Assembly: GCA_038363005.1 (NCBI GenBank)
Contig: JBBQBI010000001.1
Coordinates: 327,249 to 391,248, forward strand
From: JAKOWB01 sp038363005
Lineage (GTDB): Bacteria; Pseudomonadota; Alphaproteobacteria; Kiloniellales; JACOMY01
DNA: 64,000 bases
Direction of reading: 5' to 3'
Below are positions 53,176-61,242 of this stretch, in pieces. How positions within the stretch are numbered: position 1 is the first letter of the stretch; every line of letters begins with the position of its first letter. The position numbers and the translations under genes are program-made. Below the pieces are notes generated by a model that was not told the origin of the DNA, did no database searches, and saw nothing but the letters and a program-made list of their open reading frames with translations.

Positions 53176-53221
53176 GAGATCAGGAATACTTATTTCTTCT
53201 AAAGCAAAGCATAACGATTGC

Positions 53222-54145
53222 TTAAAGCCTCGCCACGATCCGTCCCCATTCTTCCTCGCTGCGTTGCAGCTCTTCGCTGAAGTAGGCGTAGAGCAGCTGC
53301 GCCGGCCGCGACAGCGGCTTGCGCGTGGGGTGGATCAAGGCCACCTCGACCTGCAGCGCGGGGTTCGCAATCGGATTGATCGCGAGCCGCTCATTGCCAA
53401 GTTCCTTGAGGCAGATCCAATACGGCAGAATGGCGGACCAGTCGGTCTGGCTGAGAAATTCCAGGCCGGCGGACAGGCTGGCGATCGAGATGGTGCGCTC
53501 CACTGCGATTTCGCCGTTGCGGATCGCGTCCTCAATCTTGGGTCTGAGGCTGTTGGTGGCGGAGGGAATGAAGAGCTTCAAGGGTTCAAGCTTGTCGAGG
53601 CGGACCGGCTTCATGGGCATGAGCCCACGACGAGCGCCGGAGAGCAGCGCGACCGGAAAGCGGCCGATCGGCACGGCGGAGAGGCCAATTTGCGCCTTGG
53701 TGAACTGGCCCACATAGAAATCCAGCGCGCCGCTGGAGGTCTCGGCGACCAGCGAGTCCGCCGGACCGCTGGCAATATCGATGTCGACCCGCGGGAACTC
53801 GCGCGTGAAGCGCGCCAGCGCTTGCGGCAGGATCGCCTTTGCCAGCCCCGGGGCAAAGCCTGCGGAAACCGATCCGCTGAGACCGGCGGCAAAGTCCTCA
53901 AGCTCCATCTCCGCTTCGGAAACCGCTTTCAGGATCGCCAGGCAGCGATCGTAGAACCGCCGCCCGGCGACGGTCGGGACGACACCGCGCCGCGTCCGCT
54001 CGAAAAGCTTGGCGTTGAGCCGCGCTTCCAGCGCGCTCATCTGCTGGCTGACACCGGAGGCGGTGCAATGCAGCCGCTTGGCGGCGGCGCTGAGCGAGCC
54101 CTCCTCGCAGGCCGCGACGAAGAACTGGATCTGTCTCAGGTCCAT
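53222..54145 (-). CDS. LysR family transcriptional regulator
   Basis: The product has 307 residues. The winged HTH is at residues 1-60 (DLRQIQFFVAACEEGSLSAA, then GVSQQMSALEARLNAKLFER), followed by a substrate-binding-like domain from about 90. It lies between the TRAP genes (same strand) and the amidohydrolase/CoA-transferase genes (divergent). It probably activates both in response to a pathway compound. Dyads of the T-N11-A kind lie on both sides of the gene. Confidence 0.88.
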   Translation of the reverse strand: MDLRQIQFFVAACEEGSLSAAAKRLHCTASGVSQQMSALEARLNAKLFERTRRGVVPTVAGRRFYDRCLAILKAVSEAEMELEDFAAGLSGSVSAGFAPGLAKAILPQALARFTREFPRVDIDIASGPADSLVAETSSGALDFYVGQFTKAQIGLSAVPIGRFPVALLSGARRGLMPMKPVRLDKLEPLKLFIPSATNSLRPKIEDAIRNGEIAVERTISIASLSAGLEFLSQTDWSAILPYWICLKELGNERLAINPIANPALQVEVALIHPTRKPLSRPAQLLYAYFSEELQRSEEEWGRIVARL

Positions 54146-54187
54146 GGCTGCTTTCGCCCTAGATATTACGCTTTCACTATAGTGACC

Positions 54188-54200
54188 TTAGGAAATTTAA
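54188..54200. promoter_or_regulatory. Candidate LysR-type operator between lysR and the amidohydrolase gene
   Basis: TTAGGAAATTTAA shares its TTAGG start and TAA end, and its length, with the site at 53163-53175. Just upstream, CACTATAGTG (54175-54184) is a perfect 10-bp palindrome. Both lie in the AT-rich divergent region, where LysR proteins typically bind to repress themselves and activate the opposite gene. Confidence 0.45.
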
Positions 54201-54318
54201 CTACCGCTAACATCTTCTTCAACTTTACGCTCCCGCGGGCTGGGCCAAGGAGCGGCGCTTTGCGAAGCTTTGCGGTGCCTTTTCATGCGCGGCGATGCGG
54301 TTTGGGAGGGAGGAGGAG

Positions 54319-55386
54319 ATGACTCCTCAGGAGCGGAGAGCATCGGTTCGATCCATGGGCGCGCGGTCCGCATGGTGGGAGCGCCGCCAGGAGGCCATCG
54401 TCGAGCCCGGCTGGGAGGTCGTCGACGCGCACTGCCACCTGTGGGACGAGCGCGACTTTCCCGATCCGGCGGATGCTGGCAGCCCGTTGCGCACCAGCCG
54501 CTATCTTCTGGAAGAGTTTCTGCGCGATACCGGCAGCGGCCACCGGGTCGCGCAGTGCGTCTATGTCGATTGCGGATCGGGCTATTACGCCCAGGGACCG
54601 GAAAATCTGCGGCCGGTGGGAGAGACGGTCTTCGCTGCCGCGGTCGCCGAGCGGACGGCCGCCAGCCAAGGCGCTACCCGGATCGCTGCCATCGTGGCCC
54701 ATGCGGATCTGCGCGACCCCGATCTCGACGTGGTGCTCGACGCCCACGAAAGTCATGGCGGTGGTTGGTTTCGCGGCATCCGGCACAGCGGGGCGCGGCT
54801 GGAGGACCCCGCGGCGCGGCTGCTGGCGGGGGCGGCCCCGCCTGGTCTCTATGCCGATCCGGCCTTCCGGCGCGGCGTCGCGCGCCTGGGCGAACGGGGC
54901 CTGAGCTTCGATGCCTTCCAGTTTCACTTCCAGGTCGCGGAGCTCATCGCGTTGGCCCGCGCCGTGCCGGGCACGACGATGATCGTCAATCACCTCGGCG
55001 CCCCGATCGGCTTTTCCCATGCGCCGGCGGCGCGGGACCCCGTCTATGCCGCTTGGGCCAAGGGCATCGAGGCGCTGGCACAGCTGCCGAACATCGTCAT
55101 GAAGCTTGGCGGCGTCGCCTCGATCGTCACGGGATACGACGGCCACAAGCGCGACCTGCCGCCGGCATCACAGGATTTCGTCGATGACCGCGGCGCCTAC
55201 TTCCATCACGCCATCCGCTGCCTCGGCCCCGAGCGCTGCATGTTCGCCAGCAACTTCCCGGTCGACAGCGTCGCCATCAGCTACGCCGTCCTTTGGAATG
55301 CCTACAAGCTCATCGCGATGCACTACGGCTCCAGCGACCGGCGCGCCCTGCTCGCCGAGACCGCCCGTCGCGTCTACCGGATGTAG
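54319..55386 (+). CDS. Amidohydrolase family protein (TIM-barrel metal-dependent hydrolase)
   Basis: The product has 355 residues. VDAHCHLWDERDF at residues 42-54 is the HxH metal motif of amidohydrolase_2 proteins; MIVNHLGAPIGF supplies a later His, and MFASNFPVDSV ends the barrel where the metal Asp is expected (here in the NFPVD region). Members hydrolyse lactones or decarboxylate aromatic acids. An extended purine-rich site, GGAGGAGGAG, lies directly before ATG 54319. The CoA-transferase gene follows after 12 bp, implying that a hydrolysed acid is passed to CoA activation. Confidence 0.85.
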   Translation: MTPQERRASVRSMGARSAWWERRQEAIVEPGWEVVDAHCHLWDERDFPDPADAGSPLRTSRYLLEEFLRDTGSGHRVAQCVYVDCGSGYYAQGPENLRPVGETVFAAAVAERTAASQGATRIAAIVAHADLRDPDLDVVLDAHESHGGGWFRGIRHSGARLEDPAARLLAGAAPPGLYADPAFRRGVARLGERGLSFDAFQFHFQVAELIALARAVPGTTMIVNHLGAPIGFSHAPAARDPVYAAWAKGIEALAQLPNIVMKLGGVASIVTGYDGHKRDLPPASQDFVDDRGAYFHHAIRCLGPERCMFASNFPVDSVAISYAVLWNAYKLIAMHYGSSDRRALLAETARRVYRM

Positions 55387-55398
55387 CAGGAGAACGCC

Positions 55399-56613
55399 AT
55401 GCAGCCACTCCAGGGCTATCGAGTGCTCGATCTCACGCATGTGCTGGCCGGCCCCTGTGCCACGCATCATCTGCGCTGCCTCGGCGCCGAAGTCATCAAG
55501 ATCGAGCGGCCCGACAGCGGCGATCCGCTGCGTGCGCTGGGCATGCAGCCTGCCTATGGCGGCCTGCCGCCAACCTTCCGCGCCCTCAATGCCGGCAAGC
55601 AGTCCGTGGTAATCGACCTGGGGACTCCGGCGGGCCGCGCGACGGTTCTGCGGCTCGCCGAAGGCGCCCAGGTCTTCGTCGAGAATTTCCGACCGGGCGT
55701 GGCAAGGCGGCTGGGACTCGGCCCAGAGGACATCCGCGCCGTGCGGCCGGACGTCGTCTACTGCTCGATTTCGGGTTGGGGGCAGAGCGGCCCCAACAGC
55801 CCCCATGGCGCCTATGACCATGTGATCCAGGCCGCCACCGGCATGATGGCCCTGCAGGGCAACGGTGGCGATGCTGCGCCGGTGAAGGTCGGCTTCCCGG
55901 TGATCGACATCGCGACCGGTATCAGCGCTGCGGAAGCGATCTTGGCCGCGCTGATCCGTCGCCTGCGCGGCGATAGCGGGCCGATCACGCTCGACGTCTC
56001 GATGGTTGATTCCGCGCTGGCGCTGATGGCCGGGCCGGTGTCCACCACGCTTGCCACCGGCAAGGCACCGGAGCGGGTCGGCAATCGCGGCTTCGTCGGC
56101 AGCCCCGGCGCCGAGACCTTCGCCACCGCTGACGGCCACATCTCGGTCGCCGCCAACACCATGGGCCAGTTCGCGACGCTCTGCCGGCTGCTCGGACGAC
56201 CCGAGCTTGCGGCGCCGCCCTATGTGCCTGAGGGGCTGGCCCGCGAGGCCTTCCTCGCCAATGTCGCGACGGACGCGCTGCGCGAGGCGCTTGGCCAGGC
56301 CTTCGCCGCCGCCCAGGCCGACACTTTGGAAGCCGCGCTCAATGCCGCGGGCGTCCCGGCGGCCAGGGTCCGCGACCTCGGCGAGTATCTCAAGGACCTC
56401 TATCCGCGCACGCCGGGCCTTGGCATCGCTGGCGAGCCCTGCGCCATGGGCCCGGCCTTCCGCTGGGAGCAGGACGAAGCCTTGAGCCTGCCGCCGGCGC
56501 CAGCCCTCGGCGCTGATACCGAAAGGCTCACGTCCTTCTCGCAGGATGCAGGCCAGGGAGGCTTCGCGAATCTCGTCAAGTCTCCCTCGCTCGGCCGCGC
56601 CAGGAAACTTTAG
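55399..56613 (+). CDS. CaiB/BaiF-type (class III) CoA-transferase
   Basis: The product has 404 residues. The N-terminal GYRVLDLTHVLAGPCATHHL and VIKIERPDSGDPLR are classic, as is IRPDVVYCSISGWGQSGP (here with AVRPD). The catalytic Asp of formyl-CoA transferase corresponds to Asp204 in VSMVDSALAL. It moves CoA from a donor such as succinyl-CoA to a carboxylic acid. Together with the amidohydrolase and the TRAP system it outlines uptake, hydrolysis and activation of one substrate. Its 3' end overlaps the opposing GNAT gene by 38 bp. Confidence 0.88.
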   Translation: MQPLQGYRVLDLTHVLAGPCATHHLRCLGAEVIKIERPDSGDPLRALGMQPAYGGLPPTFRALNAGKQSVVIDLGTPAGRATVLRLAEGAQVFVENFRPGVARRLGLGPEDIRAVRPDVVYCSISGWGQSGPNSPHGAYDHVIQAATGMMALQGNGGDAAPVKVGFPVIDIATGISAAEAILAALIRRLRGDSGPITLDVSMVDSALALMAGPVSTTLATGKAPERVGNRGFVGSPGAETFATADGHISVAANTMGQFATLCRLLGRPELAAPPYVPEGLAREAFLANVATDALREALGQAFAAAQADTLEAALNAAGVPAARVRDLGEYLKDLYPRTPGLGIAGEPCAMGPAFRWEQDEALSLPPAPALGADTERLTSFSQDAGQGGFANLVKSPSLGRARKL

Positions 56614-57199
56614 GGGGCTGGACTCCCTCACGGCCCTTCGCCCTGAGCCATTCGCTGCGGGCAATGCGCCAGTCGGGGCTGTCCTGACCGTAGGCCCGTC
56701 GGCGTCCCCGGCAGGTGAGGCCTGTCTTCTCCAGCACCCGCTTCGACGCTGCGTTGCCGTCGTCGAAGGTGGCGACGACCTCCTGCAAGGGCGTCTCTTC
56801 GAAGGCGAAACGCAGCAGCCGCCGGCAAGTCTCCGTGGCGAAACCCTTGCCCCAGGCGCTCTGCTTGAGGATGTAGCCGACTTCGACGTCCCCCGACGGC
56901 AGTGCCTCGGGCCTGACCAGGCTCCAGTCGGTGTCGCTGTCCTCGACCGGCAACGGCAACAGAAAGCCGCTGCCGTACTTTTCCCCGGTGACGGCGCTCG
57001 AGATGCACCAGATGCCGATGCATCCATCGCCGCCGCGCCTGGTCCAGGTCGGCATCCCCGCGCGGATGCTGGCCTCGTCTACCGGTCCATCGATGAACCG
57101 CATGACCGCTGGGTCGGTGAACATCTCCAAGGCGACGTCAATGTCGGTCACGGCCAGCGGTGTCAGGCGCAGGCGTTCGCTTTCCAGTGCTCTGTCCAT
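56576..57199 (-). CDS. GNAT family N-acetyltransferase (RimJ/RimL-like)
   Basis: The product has 207 residues. It opens MDRALESERLRLTPLAVTDI like RimL-type enzymes; the acetyl-CoA-binding segment is KQSAWGKGFATETCRRLLRF, and NAASKRVLEKTGL is the usual end of the fold. The acceptor may be a small amine, an antibiotic or a protein N-terminus. ATG 57199 fits; longer in-frame starts run into the luxR gene. The last 38 bp overlap the CoA-transferase gene tail to tail. Confidence 0.82.
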   Translation of the reverse strand: MDRALESERLRLTPLAVTDIDVALEMFTDPAVMRFIDGPVDEASIRAGMPTWTRRGGDGCIGIWCISSAVTGEKYGSGFLLPLPVEDSDTDWSLVRPEALPSGDVEVGYILKQSAWGKGFATETCRRLLRFAFEETPLQEVVATFDDGNAASKRVLEKTGLTCRGRRRAYGQDSPDWRIARSEWLRAKGREGVQPPKVSWRGRARET

Positions 57200-57219
57200 G
57201 GCTGGAGGCTGACCATCGC

Positions 57220-57990
57220 CTAGGGCGAAATCAAGCCCAGCTGGATCGCCACGGCTACGGCGTGGATCTTGCTGTAGACCCCCAGCTTGCGCATGCAGTT
57301 GCTTATGTGGAACTCCACAGTGCGCTTGCCGACCTGAAGGATATCCGCCACCTCGGCGGTGGTCTTGCCGCGCGACGACCAGACCAGGCACTCCACCTCG
57401 CGGTCCGACAGCTCCGGCGCGGCGCCGTTGTCATTGGTGGCGCAGCCGCGCAGCGCCAGCATGCGCTCGTGGAACACCAGCACCGCCAGCCGCAGCCAGA
57501 CCGGCAGGGCGTCATGCCGCATCAGGTCTTCCGGCTTGCCCAGCCAGTAGAAGCTGACCAGGGCCGAGGCCGGGCGCCCGCTGGCGTCGAGCGCATGGCA
57601 GGGTACGGCATAGCCTTGGTGGAAGCGGAAGTCGGTCGCCAGGTCCATCAGCTTGCGCGCGCTGGTCTTTACCCCGGGGCGGCGGCGCGCCCAGTCGTTG
57701 AAGGGCCGCACGTCGGTCCACAGGAAGGGCGAATTGCTGGTCGCCGCGCGCCGCACGATGGGGTCGAAGCTCGCCATGTTCATTTCCACGTAGCGCGCGG
57801 TGAACTCGGCCGGGATCGTGGTGATGAAGAAGGGCAGCGGCTCGCCGCGCAGCGGCACGCGCCGCACGTCGGCATAGGTTGAATATCCAAATCCGTGCAA
57901 CTGTCCAAGTTTATCTAGCAATGGATGTAATTCATCCGTAGACTGACAGCTGTTCAGTTCATTGAGATATTCCTCAAAAACCCGCTGCAT
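57220..57990 (-). CDS. LuxR family quorum-sensing regulator (acyl-HSL type)
   Basis: The product has 256 residues. An autoinducer-binding domain (about 20-170) is followed by a LuxR HTH (about 193-250, LSDREVECLVWSSRGKTTAE and VGKRTVEFHISNCMRKLG). Residues aligned with TraR/LuxR invariants are Tyr67, Asp76-Pro77, Trp91, Gly126 and, in the HTH, Glu200 and Gly208. The Trp four residues before the Tyr is Phe63 instead, which could alter ligand choice. It faces the luxI-type gene across a 109-bp divergent region, the arrangement of a cognate pair. Confidence 0.88.
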   Translation of the reverse strand: MQRVFEEYLNELNSCQSTDELHPLLDKLGQLHGFGYSTYADVRRVPLRGEPLPFFITTIPAEFTARYVEMNMASFDPIVRRAATSNSPFLWTDVRPFNDWARRRPGVKTSARKLMDLATDFRFHQGYAVPCHALDASGRPASALVSFYWLGKPEDLMRHDALPVWLRLAVLVFHERMLALRGCATNDNGAAPELSDREVECLVWSSRGKTTAEVADILQVGKRTVEFHISNCMRKLGVYSKIHAVAVAIQLGLISP

Positions 57991-58099
57991 ATCTGAGCTT
58001 TCGGGTAATCCTATTGATGGAATACCTGGGAAGTTTCACGGCTATTCGCGGCAGGGTCAAGACCAGACCCTCCCCTGAAGACTTGGGGGGGAGGGGACC

Positions 58100-58687
58100 A
58101 TGGGCCAGGATCTGCAGGTCGAACGATTTCGCGCCGCCGAACGCCCTGATCTGATGGCGCTGGCCTGGCGCCTCAGGCACCAGGTCTTCTGCGAGGACCT
58201 GGGCTGGCAGATCCCCTCGCTGAACGGCATCGAGATGGACGAATTCGACCTCGACGCGGTGCACTGCGCGGTGATCCGCCGGGGCGTCGTGGTCGGCTGC
58301 CTGCGTGCGCTCTCGACGCTTGGCCCCTACCTGCTGGAGCGCTACTTCGCCCACCTGCTGCCGGCGCCGCTGCCGAAATCGGCCGAGGTCTGGGAGATCA
58401 GCCGTTTCGCCGTGATGCCGACGGTCGAGGACCGCCGGGCGGTGGGCGCCTTCCTGGTGCGCGAGGGCTTCGCCTGCGGTCGCGACCAGGGCGCGCGCAC
58501 GCTGATCGCCGTGACCGAGGTTACCTTCGAGCGCTTCCTGCGCTCCTGCGGGCTGGAAATCAAGCGACTGAGCAAGCCCGCGGCGGGCGTCGTGCCATCC
58601 CAGGGCGGCCCCGCCATCGGTGTCATCCAGTGCGACATCGGCGAGCGCAACCTGGCCAGCATCGGCCTGCTGCAGGCGGTCGCGTAG
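58100..58687 (+). CDS. LuxI-type acyl-homoserine lactone synthase
   Basis: The product has 195 residues. The invariant residues of LuxI enzymes can be matched with a constant offset of +2 at the N-terminus: Arg26, Phe30, Trp36 (RLRHQVFCEDLGW), Glu45, Asp47, Asp50 (EMDEFD), then Arg69 (GCLRAL), Glu99 and Arg102 (VWEISRF). It joins an acyl group from ACP or CoA to S-adenosylmethionine. The acyl specificity cannot be read. The start ATG 58100 follows GGGGAGGGGACC, a strong purine-rich site. The P450 gene starts 10 bp after its stop. Confidence 0.92.
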   Translation: MGQDLQVERFRAAERPDLMALAWRLRHQVFCEDLGWQIPSLNGIEMDEFDLDAVHCAVIRRGVVVGCLRALSTLGPYLLERYFAHLLPAPLPKSAEVWEISRFAVMPTVEDRRAVGAFLVREGFACGRDQGARTLIAVTEVTFERFLRSCGLEIKRLSKPAAGVVPSQGGPAIGVIQCDIGERNLASIGLLQAVA

Positions 58688-58697
58688 GACAGAGAGC

Positions 58698-60017
58698 ATG
58701 CTGCAACAAGCCAAACGCGTCCTGCTCGGCGACCTGGCGGACTTCTCCGCCGATCCCTTGAGCTTCGTCGAGGATCGCCTGATCGGCCAGGAACGCCCGG
58801 TGTCGGTGCGCTTCGCCAACCGCACGGTGGTGCTGGTAGCCCGGCCCGACGCAGTGCAGCGGGTGCTGGTCGATGCCGCCGAGCACTATGGCAAGAGCCG
58901 CTACCAGGCGCGCCTGCGGCCGCTGCTGGGCGACGGCATGATCACCGCCAGCGGGCCACGCTGGGCGCATTCGCGGCGCGCGGCACGCCCCGGGCTGATC
59001 GGCGAGGCGCTCGACCGGGGCATCGACCTGGCGATCCCGCTGGTCTCGCAGGAGATCGCCCGCCAGGCCACCGGCCTGGGCCGGCAGGTCGACCTCAACG
59101 AAATGGCCGGCCGCCTGACCATGCGCATGGCGGCCGCCGCCATGTTCCACTACCGGATGGATGACGACACCGCCGAGGAGGTCTATCGCGCCAGCCGCTT
59201 CCTGCATATGCGCATCACCGAATCGATGTTGCGCTTCATCGATCTCGACAGCGTCCTGCCGACGCCCCGGCGCGCACGCTTCGCCGCCACCATCGCGCGC
59301 ATGAACCTGCTGGCCAACAACATCGCGCGGGAGAACCAGGGGCTGCTGCCATTGCTGGCGCCGCTGCACGCCGAGCATGGCCCCAACGTCACGCGTGACG
59401 AGATCATCACGTTGCTGTTCGCCGGCTTCGAGACCACCGCGCAGGTTGCCTCGTGGGTGCTCTATGCACTGGCCAGCCAGCCGCATCTGGTAGACTGGAT
59501 CCGCGAGGAGGTCGACCCGGTCCTGGCCCGCGGTGGCGACCTGCCGGCCGCGTCGCTGCGTCACCTGAAGCGCACGCGCGCCGTGGTCGACGAGGTCATG
59601 CGCCTCTACCCCTCGACCTGGTGGGTGGCGCGCGAGGCGCTGCGCGCCGACAGCATCGCCGGGGTCGAGGTGCCCAAGGGCAGCCCGGTGCTGATCGTAC
59701 CCTGGGCGCTGCATCGCCAGCCGGATCTCTGGCCCGATCCCGAGGTCTTCGATCCGACCCGCTTCCTGGAGCAGGCGCCGGCCAAGTTCACCTTCGTACC
59801 CTTTGGCGTGGGCCCGCGTGCCTGCGTGGGGATGCAGTTGGCGCGTGCCAACGTCACCGCCATCGCCGCGCTGCTGACTTCGGCCTTCGATCTGCGGGCC
59901 CTGTCGGGTGCGCTTCACACGCTGCGTCCGGTCGGCGGCGTCACGCTGGCGCCGCCGCTGGGCGGACTACAGGCTTCATTTCATGTGCGCAGAGCAATCG
60001 AGGGGGGAATGCAATGA
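58698..60017 (+). CDS. Cytochrome P450
   Basis: The product has 439 residues. The I-helix oxygen motif is AGFETT (242-247), the K-helix ExxR is EVMR (299-302), and the heme loop FGVGPRACVG supplies Cys376. There is no membrane anchor, so it is a soluble bacterial P450. No ferredoxin or reductase gene lies near, so it must borrow electrons. It is directly behind luxI in the same operon and its stop overlaps a small-protein gene. This suggests oxidation of the acyl-HSL itself, of its acyl precursor, or of a product under its control. Confidence 0.92.
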   Translation: MLQQAKRVLLGDLADFSADPLSFVEDRLIGQERPVSVRFANRTVVLVARPDAVQRVLVDAAEHYGKSRYQARLRPLLGDGMITASGPRWAHSRRAARPGLIGEALDRGIDLAIPLVSQEIARQATGLGRQVDLNEMAGRLTMRMAAAAMFHYRMDDDTAEEVYRASRFLHMRITESMLRFIDLDSVLPTPRRARFAATIARMNLLANNIARENQGLLPLLAPLHAEHGPNVTRDEIITLLFAGFETTAQVASWVLYALASQPHLVDWIREEVDPVLARGGDLPAASLRHLKRTRAVVDEVMRLYPSTWWVAREALRADSIAGVEVPKGSPVLIVPWALHRQPDLWPDPEVFDPTRFLEQAPAKFTFVPFGVGPRACVGMQLARANVTAIAALLTSAFDLRALSGALHTLRPVGGVTLAPPLGGLQASFHVRRAIEGGMQ

Positions 60018-60232
60018 AAGGCCAGACCACGATCGAACTGCCGGAAACCAAGGGCCTGGAGGGTCCGTCGCCGCAGGCCCTGCAGCGCCATCTCGACTAT
60101 CTGCTGCTGGAAATGCAGCGCCTGCCCTTTGGCGAGGTACGGCATTTCCTCGGTTGCGCCCGATTGGCCCTGGAAGACCGCATCGGTGGGCCCAGGCGCA
60201 GGATCACCAGCCGGCAGCACGGCAACGCCTGA
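60014..60232 (+). CDS. Small hypothetical protein coupled to P450
   Basis: This 72-residue protein starts in an ATGA overlap with the P450 stop, with an upstream AGGGGGGAAT as ribosome site. The sequence has a helical core, ALQRHLDYLLLEMQRLPFGE and VRHFLGCARLALEDRIG, and a basic tail GPRRRITSRQHGNA. There is no signal peptide, membrane helix or recognised domain. The length and helix content would suit a small adaptor or regulator, as small proteins beside luxI genes sometimes are. I do not recognise it. Confidence 0.65.
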   Translation: MKGQTTIELPETKGLEGPSPQALQRHLDYLLLEMQRLPFGEVRHFLGCARLALEDRIGGPRRRITSRQHGNA

Positions 60233-60270
60233 CGCCGTGGCTGGTGCAGGGCGGAGGGCTGCCCGCCGCC

Positions 60271-61080
60271 CTAGGCCAGCCAGCGCAAGGTCGCCGCGCC
60301 CAGGGCACCGTGATCGCAGATCACTGTCTGTCCGGGTGCCGGGCGGCAGGGGGCGACCAAGCTGCCGGTCTGCACGATCATGCCGGCGGTCAGGCTGCGG
60401 CCGCGGCTGGCCAGATGGTTGGCCAGCCAGGCCACCGCGCGCAGCGGATGGCCCAGCGCGGCCTGGCCCAGGCCCTCGCCCTGCAGCGCGCCATCCAGCA
60501 GCGTGCGGGTGCTGTTGTTCAGCAGGTCGAGGTTGCGCCAGCGGGCCACCGGCGGGCTCAGGATGGCGCCCCATTGCCAGAAATCGTCGGCGATTACCGT
60601 GGGGATGTGGGCCCGCTTGGTCTCCTCCTGGATGACGTAGCGCTGCTCCACCAGCTCGATCGAGCCCATCACGGTGTCGACAAAGGGTTCTACGCTCTCC
60701 GCCGTCCAGTCGGCGCCGCTGAGCGGCAGGTCCTTGCCCAGGCGCACGGCGATCTCGTTCTCGCAGCCCAGGTTGCGCGCCGCCTCGTGGCTGATCGCCA
60801 GCTCCCCCTGGAAGACCTGGCTGGCTCGGATGCAGCCGGCGGTTGGGTGGTCCAGGCCGATGCGCTGCTGCATCAGCGGCGTGGTGCAGCCCAGCTTGTA
60901 GCCGCAGATCGCTCCCACGCCGGCAGCGGTCAGCCGCTGCTGCAGGGCATCGTTGACCCGGTAGCCCTCGGCCTCGTCGGCTGGGCGGCAGGCGGCCGGC
61001 AGGTGGTCGAGTCGGAAGGTCGGTGCCAACCTGAGGGACTCGAGGATCGCCGCCGCCTGTATCGTCGCTTCCGGTGTCAT
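60271..61080 (-). CDS. 2-keto-4-pentenoate hydratase family protein
   Basis: The product has 269 residues of the FAH-like hydratase/decarboxylase family (MhpD/DmpE/HpaH). GYKLGCTTPLMQQRIGLDHP is the N-terminal block, and NLGCENEIAVRLGKDLPL and MGSIELVEQRYV hold the metal-binding Glu residues. Such enzymes hydrate 2-hydroxypenta-2,4-dienoates in meta-cleavage pathways, but no ring-cleaving enzyme is nearby. It converges with the small-protein gene (38 bp) and diverges from the ligase gene. Confidence 0.84.
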   Translation of the reverse strand: MTPEATIQAAAILESLRLAPTFRLDHLPAACRPADEAEGYRVNDALQQRLTAAGVGAICGYKLGCTTPLMQQRIGLDHPTAGCIRASQVFQGELAISHEAARNLGCENEIAVRLGKDLPLSGADWTAESVEPFVDTVMGSIELVEQRYVIQEETKRAHIPTVIADDFWQWGAILSPPVARWRNLDLLNNSTRTLLDGALQGEGLGQAALGHPLRAVAWLANHLASRGRSLTAGMIVQTGSLVAPCRPAPGQTVICDHGALGAATLRWLA

Positions 61081-61242
61081 GCCCTGGCCTCCCCTGTTCG
61101 GTCGCGCGCAGTCCAACATGGGCGGAGGCCGCCGACCGCGCGCTTTTCCGGAAGGGCAGCCGTGTCCGCATCGCCGCGCCACATGACGCGGCGGCGCGCC
61201 TGCGGCAAGATGGCCGCCGATTCTCCCGCGCCGGACACGCCC

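Noticed and set aside
57943..57957. CTGACAGCTGTTCAG, a lux-box-like CTG...CAG sequence
   Set aside because: It lies inside codons 12-16 of the luxR gene, spacing is one base short of the usual core, and only the central ACAGCTGT is a true palindrome.
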